Positions 26,083 through 35,152 of a stretch of 64,000 nucleotides of DNA are shown piece after piece. Position numbers and translations under genes: made by a program. Source of the stretch: Tahibacter soli (GTDB lineage Bacteria; Pseudomonadota; Gammaproteobacteria; Xanthomonadales; Rhodanobacteraceae); NCBI RefSeq assembly GCF_025717065.2, contig NZ_JAOVZO020000020.1, positions 310,001 through 374,000 on the forward strand. Reading direction: 5' to 3'. The notes under the pieces are model-generated. The model did not search any database and was not told where the DNA came from. It saw nothing but the letters and a program-made list of their open reading frames with translations. Numbering within the stretch: the first letter of the stretch is position 1; each line of letters starts with the position of its first letter.

Positions 26083-29000
26083 TCACGGATGATCAGCAGC
26101 TTCAGCTCCTGCCACGCCACCACCGTAGTTCCCCAATCGTTCAAAGAACGGATATCCCCAACGCTCGACGTGATATGCGTCCTTCAGTTTTTTTGCCGCC
26201 GCTCGCTGTGGCCCTGTCAATTTGGCGCTCCCAAATTTCGACTCAACGAAGTACGTTCCGGACTTGGTCTTCCAAGCACTGTCGACGATGGTCGTGAGCC
26301 TCTTCTTCTTGATAAGAGCGCTCGGGTCTTTAATCCGGCTGCCAATCATGCGGTTTTTTGCATATGACAAAGTTTCCCCTATTTTTCCCTTTACAGAATT
26401 CGGCAACCCCTTCATGAAGTACACAAGACCTGGCCCACCGGCAAGGCTGCCAACGGCCCCGAGAGCGGTCGCCAGCAACAGTTGACGACCGTCGATACAG
26501 CCGGTCGTTGCCAGCTGAATTGTGAGATCAACAACGAATCCAACAACAGCCCCGACGCACGCTGGGCAGTTGCCCGTCGGGTCGACGACGTTCTGTGGAT
26601 CCTCTTCCGCGTAGCTGTACAAGTTCGTTCCGCCAGAAAATCCCTGCGGATCTTTGGAAGTCCACCTCCCCACCCCCGCGTCATAATCCCGCGCCCCGAA
26701 CCGCACCAGCCCCGTATCGCGGTCGTACAACCCGCCGGCGAACCCGAACGGCTGAAACCCCGGGTTCGTGTCCAGCGTGACGTTGCCGAACGCGTCGTAG
26801 TCGAGCTGCTGCGCGACCGCACCGCTCGTCGTGTCGACCACGAGCCGCACGCTGCCGATCTGGTCCGTCACGAAGCGGTACGTCTGCCCGCTCTTGACCA
26901 TGTAGCTCGGCGTCGACACTTTCTCCGCGTACACGAACCGCGCGGCGATCGTCCCCGACGACGTCAGCTCCGCCGCCGGCCGCAGCTGGTCCTGATACAC
27001 GAAACCCTGCGACAGCACGCCGTTGACGAGCCTGCCGATGCGCCGGTTCTGCGCGTCGACACGATAGGCGATCGTCGGGCTGCCCGGCTTGACCACCGAC
27101 AGCAGGTTGCCGAGTTCGTCGTAATCGTAGGTCGTCGTCTGGCCGGCGACGACGCGCGTCGCGAGTTCGCCGTCGGCCGTGTACGTGTACGTCGCGCCGC
27201 CGTAGGCGAGCATGCGGTCCTGCGCGTCGTACGTGCCGGGCTGGCGATTGCCGTTCGCGTCGTACGCGTACGTCGCCGTGACGACGCCGTCGGTCTTTAC
27301 TTCGCGCAGCCGGCCGGCCGCGTCGTACGCGTAGTCGTACGCGTGCGAGACGGCGCCGATCGTCGTCGTCTTCGCGGCGATGCGCCCGAGCCTGTCGCGC
27401 GTATACGTTTCCGCAAACAGCGTCGTCGTGCCGTGCTTCGCGGTGTACGAAGCAACCTCGCCGAACGCGTTGTACGTGTATGCGTCGCTCGTCGCGCCGA
27501 GCGTCGTGGACGTAAGCTGCGCGTTCGCGTCGTCGTAGTCGAGCGACAGCGCGCCGGCGGTCACGACGAGTCCGTCGTCGTCGTAGCCGAGCGAGATCGT
27601 CTGTGTCGCGCCGCTGTTGCCTTTCACGCCGATCGAGGCGACGCGCAGGTCGTCGTCGTAGCCGTAGTCGACGCGAGCGCCGCCGGTCCACGCCACGCTC
27701 GTGGTCAGTGCGCCGCTGTAGCCGTAATCGAGGTTCAAACCGCCCGGCGCCACGATGCGCGACACCTGCCCTGTCGCCGGCAGATACGACAGCGTGAACG
27801 TGCCGCGCGCGATCGTGAGCGTGTCCAGGCGCCCGAACGCGTCGTAGCCGTAGATCGGCTGGCGATTGTCGGCGCGCGTCACCGTCGTCGCCTGGCGGTC
27901 GCGGTTGTAGCCGTAAACCGTGTCGTTCGCGCCGCTGCCGGCAACGACGGGCGGCCGATAGCGCGCGACGAGATCGACCGGCGTGTGCTCGAACGTGTGC
28001 GCCGGCCGGCCCGGCGGCGTGACGCCGACGAGGTTGCCGGCGGCGTCGTAGTCGAACAGTGTGACCGCGAGATCGGGCCGCGTGATCGACTTGACGCGGC
28101 CGACCGCGTCGCGCGCGAACGTCACGGTTTCGTCGACGGCGTTCGTCACCGAGGCGAGATGACCGTCAGCCCCGTAGCCGTAGCGCACACGGCGCTCGTC
28201 CGCGCCGCTGCCGGCGACGACGGTGTCGAGGCGGCCGTGCGCGTCGTACGTCATCACCGTGTCGGCAAGGCCCGGCGTCGCGACGCGCACCGGCCTGCCG
28301 AGCGCGTCGAGCGTCGTCGTCGAGGTGCGCGCCAGCGGCGTGCGCTGTGTCCAAGTGCGCGCCGCGGCGTCGTACGTGTTGGTGCCGGTGCGGCCGTTGA
28401 CGGTCGCGGTTTCGACGAGCGACGTCAGGCTCAGCGGATCGTTCGCCGTGGCGAGCGTCGCCTGCCGCCGCGTGGCGATCCGCAGCGTGCGGCCGCCGGT
28501 CTTCGTTTCGCTCGATGCGGCGTAGGCCGACTGCAATCCGAAGCGCGGATCGCCGGCGACGCGATGCGTCTGCTCGGTATTGTCCGGCAACGTGCTTGCG
28601 TACTTGCCGTCGCGCGCCGCGAGGCTTTGCGTGTACGTCCCGTCCGGGAACGTGCTCTTGCGCGTCTGGCTGCCGTCGGCGTTCGTCGTCACGTCGTAGC
28701 GCGTCGCGCGATTGAGCGCCGACGTACGCGTGACCGTATAACTGCCGGCGGACGCGGTACGCGCGAGCGTCACGCCGCCGAGCGCGGCGTCGGCCGCGGT
28801 CAGCAGCCGACCGCGCGCGTCGTACGCGTACGTCGACGCGTGCAGCCGCGCGTCGGTCGCCGTCGTGATCAGACCGCCCGCGCCGTAGACGAACGTGTCG
28901 GTCTCGTCGTTCGGATTCGTGACGCTCGCGAGCTGCCCCGCGACGATGCCGAGCGCCGTACGATGGCCGAACGGACCGACGATGGCGAGCGCGACGCCCG

Positions 29001-32000
29001 CCGCGTTGCGCTCGATCGTCGTGCGATCGCCGTCGGCGTCGACGATGGCGACGAGGCGGCCGGCCTCGTCGTATTCGAAGCGGAACACAGTCGCGCGCGT
29101 CAGCGTGTCGATCGTCGCCAGATGCCGGCCCGTCGCGCCGAAGCGGTACAGCTCGAGGCCGTCGTTCGACGCGACGACGAGTTCGTCCGACGAGTATTGC
29201 GGCAGGAAGCGCGCGCCGACGACGAGCCGCTGCGCGCCGGTGTCGCTGACGACGACGCGCCCGTCCGGCCCCACCGCGACGCCGCTCGGAAACTGCAGGC
29301 GGTACTGCAAACCGAGGCTGCCGTCGTCGACGCCGGTGCCGCCGCCGATCAGCGTCGAGATCGTGCCTTCGCCGTCGACGCGGCGCACGCGCCGGTTCGA
29401 ACCGTCGACGACGAGCAGCGTGCCGTCGGCCAGCAGCGCGACGCCGCGCGGAAACGCGAGCTGCGCGGCGGTCGCGGCGCCGCCGTCGCCGGCCGATCCC
29501 TGCGTGCCGTTGCCGACCGCGGTGGCGATGACGCCGCCGGTGTCCACCTTGCGAATGCGATGGTTGACGTTGTCGACGATGTACTGCTCGCCGTCGGCGG
29601 AAACGTCGAGATCGAGCGGATACTGCAGCTGCGCCTGGATCGCCGGCTGCGCGTCGCCGTTGTAGCCGGCGACGCCGGTGCCGGCGGTCGTCGTGACAAT
29701 GCCGTCGGCGCCGATGCGCCGGATGCGATGGTTGAACGTGTCGGCGACGTAGACGTCGCCGTAGGGCCCGAGCGCGACACCCGACGGATATGCCAGGCGC
29801 GCGGCCGTGGCCGGCCCGCCGTCGCCGGCGTAGCCTTCGATGCCGTCGCCGGCGATCGTCGCGATCGTGCCGTCCGGCGCGACCTTGCGCACGCGGTGCT
29901 GGTACGAGTCGGCGATGTACAGGCTGCCGTCGCGCGCGACCGCGACGTCGGTCGGCGCATACAGGCGCGCCGCGACGGCCGGGCCGCCGTCGCCGAGCGT
30001 CGCGCCGCCGCCGGCGACGGTCGCGATCGTGCCGTCGCGCGAGATGCGGCGAATGCGATGATTGTACGAATCGGCAACGTATACGCTGCCGTCGGCGCCG
30101 ATCGCGATGCCGCGCGGATTGTCGAGCGCGGCGGCGAGCGCCGGGCCGCCGTCGCCGCCGAAACCGCCCGCGGCGCCGGCGTAGCGGCTGACCGAGAAAT
30201 CGGTGACCAGCGCCGCCGCCTCGCGCAGTTCGCCGTCGCCCTGGAACAGCGTGCGGCGGTTCGGATCGTAGAAATGGTGCGGCGTCAGGCTCCAGCCGCC
30301 GATGCCGAACACCTGCGCGACGAGCGGCGCGCCGACGGTGAAGCGAAACTCCTGCCACAGCGTGATGTCGTTGCGCGCGCGGTTGCCGGTAATCGGCACG
30401 CCGCTCAGCGTCGAGAACGCCTGCGCGAACGCGCCTGGCTGCGAGTACAGCGCGTCGTACGTGTAGCCGACGCGCACCTGCGCTTCCTGGCTGCCGCTGA
30501 GCCGGCGTCCGTAGGCGTCCAGACCGTCCCAGGGGAACGTGTGCGTCTGATTCGGCGCGGTTCCGAACGCCTGCGCCATCGCGCGACCGGCGATGCGGAT
30601 CTCGAGTTCGACGCCCTTGAGGCCCGGCGGAACGACGGCGCCGGTCAGCGGAATCTCGATCGTGTTGTTCGCCTGCCAGCCCGCCGTGCGCTCGGTGCTG
30701 TAGTGCAACGCGTACGGCGTGCCGGCGACCGGCAGCGCCTTCTGCATCGTCTGCTTCTGGCACTGGATCACCGAGCCCGGCGCGCTCGCGCATTCGCCCG
30801 GCGCTTCCTGTCCGGCCGGCCGGTCCGGCGACGTGCGCGCCGGATTCGCGCCGACGACCGGCGCCGGCAGTCGCGGCGGCGCCGCGCCTGCCGGCGGCAC
30901 GCGCGGCCAGTTGCAGTCCCACGGCGTAAAATGATCCACGCGCGTGCGCCACAAGCTCCTGCCGGCGGGATACAGCGTCGCGAGCTGCGTCAGCTCCGCC
31001 TCGTCGATGCCGAGTTCCGCGAGCTGCGCCGGCGTCGCAGGCGTGCCCGCGCCGGTCACGTCGAGCGTCGCCTGGCCCGCGGCTATCGAGAGTATCTTGA
31101 CGACGCGGCCGTTCGCCGCCGGCACCCATTCGGCGGTTTCGCGATCGTAGTACGCGAACGGCACGACACCGCCGACCGGAAATTCCCGAAAATTTTCAAT
31201 ATAGAACGGGATCGGCTGATCGAAGTCGACGCGCGTCGCGCGCGCGGCGAGCGCTTCGTCGAGACTCAGTTCCGCGGCATACGTGAACGACGTCGTTGGC
31301 GGCAGTTCGCCCGGCATCGCGCGCGTGCCGTAGCGCTTGTCGGTGTAGTCGGTGATGCGGAACGTCGCGGTGCCGGACAGCGCCCTGCGCTGGCCGTCGC
31401 GCGTGCGCATATGCGCGCGCAGCGACGGCGGTACCAGCAGCGTGCCGCGGCGCAGGCCGTCGCCGTCGTCGACCGCGCTGCCCCGCACGACGCTGATGCC
31501 GCTCGCGCGATCGAGGTTGACGCGCGTCGCGGCCGGATCGGGCGCGAGCATCATCACGTCGTCCAGTCGCCGCGCGCCGTTCCACTCGGCGCCGACGCGC
31601 CGCTGCACCGTCAGGAGCCCGTCGCGCGAAAATTCCACGACGAGCCGCGCGCCGCCGTCGACAGCGAGATCGAACTGGCCGTCTTCCTGCGTCAACGTTT
31701 CGCCGAACTCGGGCCGGCCGAGCACGCGCACCGTCGCGCCGGCGATGGCGAAGCCGTCGCGGTCGACCGCGCGACCGCGCAGCACGGCGGCGCGTTCGGC
31801 GTCGATCGCGTCGGGCGCGACGCCGGTCTGCACCGCGTCGGGGCCGGTGTACAGGAACTGCGTCGACGCGCCGACCGGCGTGACCTCGGTCGGGTCGATC
31901 GCGCTCGCCGTTTCGCTCGGCGGCGGCGCCAGCGCGACGACGTCGACGAGCGACGGCTCGCTGTCGTGGCTGCCGTTGTTGACGACGAGCTGCGCGCGAT

Positions 32001-32601
32001 ACAGGCCCGCGACTTCGGGTGCGAACTGCGGCGTCGCGGTGTTCGCACCGGTCAGCGCCGCGGCGCTGCCGTCGGGTTGAAGCACGAGCGTCCATGCGTA
32101 GCCGAGCGGTCGCGCCTGCGGATCGCTCGACCCGCTGCCGTCGAGAGACACGGGTTTGCCACGCCGCACCGTCAGCGCATCGCCGGCATCGGCGACCGGC
32201 GGCAGCACCTGCGCGATGACGGTGACGAGTTGTTCGTCGAGCGCGCTCGGCATTTCGCCGTCGGTCGCGACGAGGCCGAAGCGGTACTCGCCGAGATGGC
32301 TCGGCGTGAACGACGGCGTCGGCGAGTTGACGTCGCTCAATGCGACCGCGCTGCCGGCCGGCTGCGCGACGATCTGCCAGCGCAGCAGCAGCGGTTCGTT
32401 GTCGAGATCGACGCCGACGCCGCTGAGCGCCGTCGGCACGCCGATCGTGGCGTAGCGGTCGACGCCCGCGTCCGCGACGGGCCGCGCGTTGTTGAAACCG
32501 CTCTTGAACAGGCGATCGAGCGGGTAGCCCGAACCGGCCGCGACGATCGCGGCGGAAACGAGAAGCGCGGCGGCGAGCCACGCGTAGCGACGTCGGTTCA
32601 T
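26083..32601 (-). CDS. Large secreted RHS/YD-repeat protein with nuclease-like C-terminal tip
   Basis: This 2172-aa protein has an N-terminal signal or anchor (residues 1-24). Two PKD-like domains follow (about 41-225, each starting PVADAG), then a carboxypeptidase-regulatory-like domain (about 269-370). Next come an RHS-type N-terminal section, six NHL propeller repeats (about 810-1130, such as GVALGPYGDVYVADTFNHRI) and many YD repeats. The RHS core ends with RDYDAGVGRWTSKDP and VVDPTGNCP at about residue 2010. The last 160 residues are a different tip with D2107 and E2120-x-K2122 in FVESKFGSAKLTGPQ, a PD-(D/E)XK restriction-endonuclease-like motif. The tip DNA is much less GC-rich (one 60-base line at 26341 is 37% G+C by count). 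A contact toxin is likely. No immunity gene was recognised. Confidence 0.85.
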   Translation of the reverse strand: MNRRRYAWLAAALLVSAAIVAAGSGYPLDRLFKSGFNNARPVADAGVDRYATIGVPTALSGVGVDLDNEPLLLRWQIVAQPAGSAVALSDVNSPTPSFTPSHLGEYRFGLVATDGEMPSALDEQLVTVIAQVLPPVADAGDALTVRRGKPVSLDGSGSSDPQARPLGYAWTLVLQPDGSAAALTGANTATPQFAPEVAGLYRAQLVVNNGSHDSEPSLVDVVALAPPPSETASAIDPTEVTPVGASTQFLYTGPDAVQTGVAPDAIDAERAAVLRGRAVDRDGFAIAGATVRVLGRPEFGETLTQEDGQFDLAVDGGARLVVEFSRDGLLTVQRRVGAEWNGARRLDDVMMLAPDPAATRVNLDRASGISVVRGSAVDDGDGLRRGTLLVPPSLRAHMRTRDGQRRALSGTATFRITDYTDKRYGTRAMPGELPPTTSFTYAAELSLDEALAARATRVDFDQPIPFYIENFREFPVGGVVPFAYYDRETAEWVPAANGRVVKILSIAAGQATLDVTGAGTPATPAQLAELGIDEAELTQLATLYPAGRSLWRTRVDHFTPWDCNWPRVPPAGAAPPRLPAPVVGANPARTSPDRPAGQEAPGECASAPGSVIQCQKQTMQKALPVAGTPYALHYSTERTAGWQANNTIEIPLTGAVVPPGLKGVELEIRIAGRAMAQAFGTAPNQTHTFPWDGLDAYGRRLSGSQEAQVRVGYTYDALYSQPGAFAQAFSTLSGVPITGNRARNDITLWQEFRFTVGAPLVAQVFGIGGWSLTPHHFYDPNRRTLFQGDGELREAAALVTDFSVSRYAGAAGGFGGDGGPALAAALDNPRGIAIGADGSVYVADSYNHRIRRISRDGTIATVAGGGATLGDGGPAVAARLYAPTDVAVARDGSLYIADSYQHRVRKVAPDGTIATIAGDGIEGYAGDGGPATAARLAYPSGVALGPYGDVYVADTFNHRIRRIGADGIVTTTAGTGVAGYNGDAQPAIQAQLQYPLDLDVSADGEQYIVDNVNHRIRKVDTGGVIATAVGNGTQGSAGDGGAATAAQLAFPRGVALLADGTLLVVDGSNRRVRRVDGEGTISTLIGGGTGVDDGSLGLQYRLQFPSGVAVGPDGRVVVSDTGAQRLVVGARFLPQYSSDELVVASNDGLELYRFGATGRHLATIDTLTRATVFRFEYDEAGRLVAIVDADGDRTTIERNAAGVALAIVGPFGHRTALGIVAGQLASVTNPNDETDTFVYGAGGLITTATDARLHASTYAYDARGRLLTAADAALGGVTLARTASAGSYTVTRTSALNRATRYDVTTNADGSQTRKSTFPDGTYTQSLAARDGKYASTLPDNTEQTHRVAGDPRFGLQSAYAASSETKTGGRTLRIATRRQATLATANDPLSLTSLVETATVNGRTGTNTYDAAARTWTQRTPLARTSTTTLDALGRPVRVATPGLADTVMTYDAHGRLDTVVAGSGADERRVRYGYGADGHLASVTNAVDETVTFARDAVGRVKSITRPDLAVTLFDYDAAGNLVGVTPPGRPAHTFEHTPVDLVARYRPPVVAGSGANDTVYGYNRDRQATTVTRADNRQPIYGYDAFGRLDTLTIARGTFTLSYLPATGQVSRIVAPGGLNLDYGYSGALTTSVAWTGGARVDYGYDDDLRVASIGVKGNSGATQTISLGYDDDGLVVTAGALSLDYDDANAQLTSTTLGATSDAYTYNAFGEVASYTAKHGTTTLFAETYTRDRLGRIAAKTTTIGAVSHAYDYAYDAAGRLREVKTDGVVTATYAYDANGNRQPGTYDAQDRMLAYGGATYTYTADGELATRVVAGQTTTYDYDELGNLLSVVKPGSPTIAYRVDAQNRRIGRLVNGVLSQGFVYQDQLRPAAELTSSGTIAARFVYAEKVSTPSYMVKSGQTYRFVTDQIGSVRLVVDTTSGAVAQQLDYDAFGNVTLDTNPGFQPFGFAGGLYDRDTGLVRFGARDYDAGVGRWTSKDPQGFSGGTNLYSYAEEDPQNVVDPTGNCPACVGAVVGFVVDLTIQLATTGCIDGRQLLLATALGAVGSLAGGPGLVYFMKGLPNSVKGKIGETLSYAKNRMIGSRIKDPSALIKKKRLTTIVDSAWKTKSGTYFVESKFGSAKLTGPQRAAAKKLKDAYHVERWGYPFFERLGNYGGGVAGAEAADHP

Positions 32602-32655
32602 GACACGTCCCTGCCCGGATTTCCCGATATGGATACGGCTACTTTGCGCAAACGG

Positions 32656-33822
32656 TCAGCGCGTCCACGCGTGGACGCGGTAGAGCGTGTCGGGCTGCAT
32701 CGTGAAGTTGAACATCTTCGTCGCGGTGGTCTGCCCGGCCATGTCGACGGTGTCGTCGAGGACGATGCGCGGGCCGCTCGGAGGCGTGATGACGACGCGG
32801 ACGGGGACGATCGCGGTCGTTTCGAAATTGCGCGCGCGCAGCGTCAGCGACTGATTCGGCGAAGCGCTTGGCGACAGCAGGACCGGGACCGGGTTGCTGC
32901 CGTCGGAAATGGGCGTGCCGGCGATTTCGGTGAAATCGAGCGCCCGCGAATTTGCCGGGAATACCTCCATAAACGAACCGATGGAATAGGTTCCCGCATT
33001 CAGTCCTTGAAGGAAGAAGCCTGAGCGATCGAGCGTATCGATACGAATGCGCCCCAGACCGCCGCCGGGCGAACCGCCACCGACACTCAGAGTTCCCATG
33101 CCTTCGATTCTCGGTGCAACCAACCTGATGGCGCCACCGCTACCGGACCCGGCGTCGTTGTCTACGCGCGATCCACCGCCAGCTTCGATTCGTCTGGAAG
33201 AATTGCCCAGAACGATCCGCGTACTGCTTGCAATGAGAATGGCGCCACCGCCGCCGCCGCCGCCCGAGAAAGCACCGCCGCCGCCGCCGGAGCCCCCGAC
33301 GAGAGGGATAAGCAAGTTCGTGCCGTAAGCCAAACCTTGTTGAGCAGGAGGAGATACGCCGCTTGCGGTTCCATACGCGCCGTTGCCGCCACCGAGTCCC
33401 GCGAGCGTCTTGCCCTTTCCGGCGCCCGGGCCATAGCCGTCACCTGCCGCTACGCCGCCCACTCCCGGCTCGCCACCGGCAAAGCCGCCGCAACCGCCCG
33501 GCTGGCCTTGCAGACCACTGGCAACGCCCGTTGGAGACACCGAGATCGTGCTAGGGCCTGACAGTGTTGCATCTACTTTGACGTCGCCTGTCGCCAACAG
33601 GTAGACCGGTGTGTTTTTTGCGTTGCAGGTAAACCGCAACGTGCCGCCAACGGTGACCGTCGTGGCATTGATGATCCCGTCGGGGGGCACCGTATAAGTG
33701 ATCGTCTGCCCGTACGGGACGTCGATCGGCCCGTCTGCCCCTGTGCTCCCTGAGTTGAACGTCTGCGCGCCCGTCCCCGTCGATGCCAGCACGGCGATCA
33801 GCAAAAAGATACGTGTAAACAT
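32656..33822 (-). CDS. Secreted glycine-rich protein of unknown function
   Basis: This 388-aa protein has a signal peptide ending TGAQ (residue 20). A middle region is extremely rich in Gly, with runs such as GGSGGGGGAFSGGGGGGGA. The end contains RIRIDTLDRSGFFLQG and a final beta-rich domain. No family was recognised. The strong site AAGGAG precedes the ATG at 33822, and it starts 4 bases after the PKD/repeat gene. It is followed by the RHS gene after 54 bases, so all three are probably one transcript. Part of the gene is visibly less GC-rich than its neighbours, a sign of different history (inference). Confidence 0.7.
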   Translation of the reverse strand: MFTRIFLLIAVLASTGTGAQTFNSGSTGADGPIDVPYGQTITYTVPPDGIINATTVTVGGTLRFTCNAKNTPVYLLATGDVKVDATLSGPSTISVSPTGVASGLQGQPGGCGGFAGGEPGVGGVAAGDGYGPGAGKGKTLAGLGGGNGAYGTASGVSPPAQQGLAYGTNLLIPLVGGSGGGGGAFSGGGGGGGAILIASSTRIVLGNSSRRIEAGGGSRVDNDAGSGSGGAIRLVAPRIEGMGTLSVGGGSPGGGLGRIRIDTLDRSGFFLQGLNAGTYSIGSFMEVFPANSRALDFTEIAGTPISDGSNPVPVLLSPSASPNQSLTLRARNFETTAIVPVRVVITPPSGPRIVLDDTVDMAGQTTATKMFNFTMQPDTLYRVHAWTR

Positions 33823-33826
33823 TGCG

Positions 33827-35005
33827 CTACTCCTTCGCAGGCGGTTTGCGTTTCTCGGCGCTCGGTCGCGTCACGCTGTGGCCCGACGGCGGTTCGGCAC
33901 CGATGGTGTTGAACGGCAAGCCGCTCGCATGCCCCGTCAGCGGCAGCTTCACCTCGTGCGGTGCGATCGGCGTCGCGACGATCGTGTTGAACGGCAGGCC
34001 GCTCGCATGTCCCGTCAGCGGCAGCTTCACCTCGTGCGGCGCGATCGGGCTCGCGACGATCGTGTTGAACGGCAGGCCGCTCGCATGTGCCGTCAGCGGC
34101 AGCTTCGCCTCGTGCGGCGCGATCGGCGTCGCGGCGATCGTGTTGTACGGCAGGCCGCTCGCGTGCGCCGTGAGCGGCAGCTTTACTTCGTGCGACGCGA
34201 CGGGCGCCGACGCGACGAACAGTCGCGGCACGACCGCCGGATCGAGCGGATTGCCGCCGCCGTCACGTTCGTACCCGTCGATCCACCCGTCACCGTCGCT
34301 GTCGCGCAACATCGGTCCCGTGCCGAGCGCGAACTCGTCGACGTTGTTCAGGCCGTCGCGGTCGAAGTCCTCGCTGCCGTCGTTGATGCCGTCGCCATCG
34401 CTGTCGGGGTTGATCGGATCGGTCGCGAGCAGCAGTTCCTGCAGGATCGACAAACCGTCGGCGTCGAGATCGCGGTTGCCATCGCGCACGCCGTCGCCGA
34501 AGCTGTCGGCTTCGTACGGGTCGAGTCCAAGCGAGCGTTCGAGCGCGTCGGACAGTTCGTCCTCGTCGCTGTCGACGCCGAAGTTGCGGAACGCGCGTAC
34601 CGCCGCCTCGTCGGGTTCGCTCGCGCTCGTGCCGTCGTCGACGATCAGGCGCACGCCGTAGCGGCCGTGCAGGTCGGGCCGCAACCGTGCGGTCGCAGCC
34701 GTCGCATCGTCGATCGCCACGACGCTGCCGTCGGGCTTTTCGGCGAGAAACCAGTGGAACGTCAGCGGTTCGCGCCGCGGGCTGCACGAGCGCCGTCCGT
34801 CGAGCACGACCTCTTGTCCGAGCCCCGAAACGCGATCGTCGCCGGCATCGGCGGTCGGAATGCCGGTCGTTTCGCACGGCTCGAAACCGGAGCCGTAGAC
34901 AGGGTCCGGCGATTCCTGCGCGGCGGCGGCCGACAGCGCGCCCGCGAGCCACGCGCACAGCAGCCAGCCACCAGCGAATGCGCAAGCCGATCGCGTCGAA
35001 CGCAC
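33827..35005 (-). CDS. Secreted PKD/calcium-binding-repeat protein with a 4 x 26-aa tandem repeat
   Basis: This 392-aa protein has a signal peptide ending SAAAAQ and then the motif DPVYGSGFEPCE. A PKD-like domain (ADAGDDRVSGLGQEVVLDGR) comes next. Acidic thrombospondin type-3/calcium repeats follow, such as NPDSDGDGINDGSEDFDRDG. The C-terminal part is four tandem 26-residue repeats (core HEVKLPLTAHASGLPFNTI). The GTG at 35005 was chosen because a perfect AAGGAGG lies 5 bases upstream. A longer ATG start at 35086 lacks one and gives a poor signal peptide. The architecture suggests a surface or matrix adhesin. It heads the three-gene group that includes the RHS protein. Confidence 0.8.
   Translation of the reverse strand: MRSTRSACAFAGGWLLCAWLAGALSAAAAQESPDPVYGSGFEPCETTGIPTADAGDDRVSGLGQEVVLDGRRSCSPRREPLTFHWFLAEKPDGSVVAIDDATAATARLRPDLHGRYGVRLIVDDGTSASEPDEAAVRAFRNFGVDSDEDELSDALERSLGLDPYEADSFGDGVRDGNRDLDADGLSILQELLLATDPINPDSDGDGINDGSEDFDRDGLNNVDEFALGTGPMLRDSDGDGWIDGYERDGGGNPLDPAVVPRLFVASAPVASHEVKLPLTAHASGLPYNTIAATPIAPHEAKLPLTAHASGLPFNTIVASPIAPHEVKLPLTGHASGLPFNTIVATPIAPHEVKLPLTGHASGLPFNTIGAEPPSGHSVTRPSAEKRKPPAKE
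33881..34192 (-). repeat. Four in-frame 78-bp tandem repeats
   Basis: Four copies of a 78-bp unit encode the 26-residue repeat with core HEVKLPLTAHASGLPFNTI inside the PKD/calcium-repeat protein. The copies are almost identical at DNA level, more so in the last two, which suggests recent expansion. The outermost copy at each end is the most divergent. Confidence 0.9.
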
Positions 35006-35152
35006 GAACGCCTCCTTGCCGTGAGCGCCGGCGAACGACACGCTCGCCGGCGGCAGTCCGGCCGATGCTGCCACAAGAGTACGCATCCTCTCACCTGCCG
35101 CGTTCGTCTCATTGTTGCAGCTGCAACAATTCGCTTTCGCACAGGCCGCGAG

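Noticed and set aside
26065-26485. Small plus-strand frames inside the toxin tip as immunity genes
   Set aside because: They lie antisense to the tip, lack ribosome sites and show no conserved pattern.
26482-33024. Very long open frame on the plus strand opposite the RHS gene
   Set aside because: It is antisense to a gene with clear domains and contains Arg-rich, low-information sequence. Such open frames are expected at this GC content.
33881-34192. CRISPR-like regular repeats
   Set aside because: The units are contiguous, in frame and without spacers, so this is a coding tandem repeat.
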